This document shows positions 24,862 to 25,873 of a stretch of 25,873 nt of DNA, one piece after another (the first letter of the stretch is position 1; each line of letters starts with the position of its first letter). The DNA lies in contig NZ_JBEXCV010000129.1 of assembly GCF_040605455.1 (NCBI RefSeq), positions 1-25,873 on the forward strand. Direction: 5' to 3'. Below the pieces are notes generated by a model. The model did not search any database. It saw nothing but the letters and a program-made list of their open reading frames with translations, and was not told the origin of the DNA. Both the position numbers and the translations under genes were made by a program. This stretch comes from Embleya sp040605455. GTDB taxonomy: Bacteria; Actinomycetota; Actinomycetes; Streptomycetales; Streptomycetaceae.

Positions 24862-25313
24862 TGTCGAAGCCGAAGGAAACGTCGAACAGGCGCGGCAGAT
24901 GATGAACTGCCCGTGAAGTGGAACGTGTAGGACATCGTCGGGGCCGGTGTGTGCGAAGGGCTCCGACGACGAAGGGAAGGCATGGCCGTCGGGCAGGTCG
25001 GGGCCGAGCAGTCGTAGGGGTTTCGGCCGACGGCGGAGTAGAAGCAGGCAAGCGCAGCACGTCGACAAGCAGACGCAGGTCAGAGGAAGAAGGGAAGGGT
25101 CCAGACGCCATCGGATAGCCCGCAGTCGGTCACTTCGGTCGAGCGGGCACCGCGGTCCATCCGAACGGAAGGTGGTCTTCGGTCACGCATATGCGATCCC
25201 CCGCACTCCCCCCTGCCGCGTGCGGCAGCCGTGCGGAAACGACACCGGACTTCGTAGCCGGTGGATGGTGAGACAACCCCAACCCGGACCCCGGTGCCAC
25301 GGCACCGGGGTCC
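24862..25313 (+). ncRNA. Structured leader or small RNA, copy B
   Basis: A predicted transcript of about 450 nt from promoter B to a palindrome at 25286-25313, with no protein-like frame. Blocks shared with copy A occur in the same order: GTCGAAGCC, GGCGCGGCAGA...GAACTG, CGCCATCGGATAGCCCGC, AAGGTGGTCTTCGGTCACGCA (conserved except two bases), ATCCCCCGCAC, GCGGAAA and GGTGGATGGTG. CCGCAC (25201-25206) pairs with GTGCGG (25231-25236), enclosing a 7-bp hairpin (25213-25219 with 25222-25228). The C-runs (CCCCC and CCCCCC) recall the actinobacterial 6C RNA motif, but the whole is far longer. A 76-codon gene follows 98 nt later. Confidence 0.55.
25286..25313 (+). terminator. Palindrome ending leader B
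   Basis: Thirteen-base perfect arms (GGACCCCGGTGCC and complement) with a 2-nt AC spacer. Arm sequence differs from copy A while the structure is kept, which supports a terminator or attenuator role. Confidence 0.75.
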
Positions 25314-25411
25314 TCGTCATGAGCGGCTGCCCCTACCCGCAACGCGGCGCAGCCCGCGACGAGGAAAGCGCTCGGGCCGTGGGCCCACTCGACGATCGGA
25401 AGAGGCAGGCG

Positions 25412-25642
25412 ATGGAGCGAGACCCGGGGGACATGGCCGCTCTGGCGGGGCGGTTGGCCGCCGCGGCGGAGCAGTTGCTCCTGGCCGTCAAGGGCATGGA
25501 CGACCTCGGATGGTCGACCGAGTCGTACAGCAAGTCCCACCTGCGCGACGTCGCGAGCTGCCTCACGAGCAGCGCCACGCGGATCGCCGCCCTCCATCGT
25601 GGGCGCGACTCCTGGAACGACGCGGCCGGGCACGCGCCCTGA
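25412..25642 (+). CDS. 76-residue hypothetical protein
   Basis: Starts MERDPGDMAALAGRLAAAAE, continues QLLLAVKGMDDLGWSTESYS and ends SSATRIAALHRGRDSWNDAA plus GHAP. It is predicted to be largely helical and soluble, with two amphipathic helices around a GW turn. GGAAGAGG at about 25398-25405 supports the ATG at 25412. I do not recognise the family. Its position after leader B mirrors that of the MerR-like gene after leader A, so the two may be controlled alike. A hairpin (25660-25691) follows the stop. Confidence 0.65.
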   Translation: MERDPGDMAALAGRLAAAAEQLLLAVKGMDDLGWSTESYSKSHLRDVASCLTSSATRIAALHRGRDSWNDAAGHAP

Positions 25643-25659
25643 CGGAGACGACGCGACCT

Positions 25660-25691
25660 GTACGGGTCCTGCCGTACGGCACGACCCGTAC
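25660..25691 (+). terminator. Hairpin downstream of the 76-residue gene
   Basis: GTACGGGTC (25660-25668) pairs with GACCCGTAC (25683-25691). The loop itself holds the palindrome GCCGTACGGC. It lies 18 nt after the stop codon. Confidence 0.55.
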
Positions 25692-25713
25692 GGCACGACC
25701 CGTACGGCACGAC
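25672..25713. repeat. Three tandem copies of a 14-bp unit
   Basis: CCGTACGGCACGAC is repeated three times without a break. Each unit contains the palindrome CCGTACGG, so alternative hairpins can form with the terminator it overlaps. Confidence 0.9.
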
Positions 25714-25787
25714 TCGGCGCCGGGCCGAACCGGTCGACCTCGGGTGCTCCGCGGGCGACCGCCGTCGACGGGTCCGGAACGGCGAAG

Positions 25788-25849
25788 GGCCCCGAAGTAC
25801 CGGGCCACGCGCACCCGGTGGGCGGGTGGGTGGCCGGTTCTTCGGGGCC
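25788..25849. terminator. Imperfect inverted repeat near the right end
   Basis: Arms at 25788-25808 and 25830-25849 (GGCCCCGAAG...CCGGGCCAC against GTGGCCGG...CTTCGGGGCC) pair with a mismatch and a bulge around a 21-nt loop. This is probably a terminator shared with a gene beyond the window. Confidence 0.6.
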
Positions 25850-25873
25850 GGGTGTCGCGGTGCGCGGGTCAGG

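Noticed and set aside
23610..25313. RNase P RNA, tmRNA, SRP RNA or 6S RNA as the identity of the duplicated leader
   Set aside because: The diagnostic conserved strings of RNase P (GAGGAAAGTCC-type), tmRNA ends and SRP (GGAAGGAAGCA-type) are absent, and two adjacent copies would be odd for these single-copy genes.
24862..25313. c-di-AMP (ydaO-type) riboswitch
   Set aside because: The conserved cores expected in actinobacterial ydaO elements are not visible and the downstream gene is not a cell-wall hydrolase.
1..25873. CRISPR array, tRNA or rRNA genes, insertion sequences, phage attachment sites
   Set aside because: No regularly spaced repeats with unique spacers, cloverleaf sequences, rRNA motifs, transposase genes or paired terminal repeats were seen by eye.

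Overview
The window is very GC-rich with strong third-position G/C bias and Streptomyces-style gene content: a CspA-like cold-shock protein, DUF4389 and DUF7144-like membrane proteins, a Sec-exported RHS/YD-repeat toxin, a streptomycete-type L-glutamate oxidase and a short MerR-like regulator. A member of the Streptomycetaceae or a close relative is the best guess. This rests on recognised families only; no database was searched.

Layout. The left end (1-2750) holds a partial cold-shock gene on the minus strand. It is followed by a gene graveyard: a headless YefM/Phd-type antitoxin, a RelE-like toxin start fused to a NUDIX hydrolase C-terminus, an apparently intact small toxin-antitoxin-like pair, a twice-frameshifted small gene and a 79-residue hypothetical. 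From 3.3 to 12.9 kb lies an 8.6-kb secreted RHS polymorphic toxin (signal peptide, four fibronectin III domains, beta-propeller, DUF6531-like segment, RHS shell, PD-(D/E)XK nuclease-like tail). A probable immunity gene follows it.

From 13.5 to 23.1 kb are a DUF7144-like membrane protein, a glutamate decarboxylase, a damaged CBM48-like protein, two unrecognised genes, a minus-strand operon and a DUF4389 membrane protein. The operon encodes L-glutamate oxidase and, with a 4-nt ATGA overlap, a ThDP-dependent 2-oxo-acid decarboxylase. Oxidase and decarboxylase together predict glutamate to 2-oxoglutarate to succinic semialdehyde, while the glutamate decarboxylase predicts glutamate to GABA. The locus therefore looks centred on glutamate breakdown.

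The right end (23.55-25.3 kb) carries two diverged copies of one module: an upstream GAAAATCT box, a sigma-70-type promoter with 17-nt spacer, a roughly 450-nt leader with conserved blocks, and a strong terminator-like palindrome. Each is followed by a small gene, a MerR-like regulator after copy A and a 76-residue hypothetical after copy B. I do not recognise the leader as any housekeeping RNA, and it is the best candidate here for an undescribed element.
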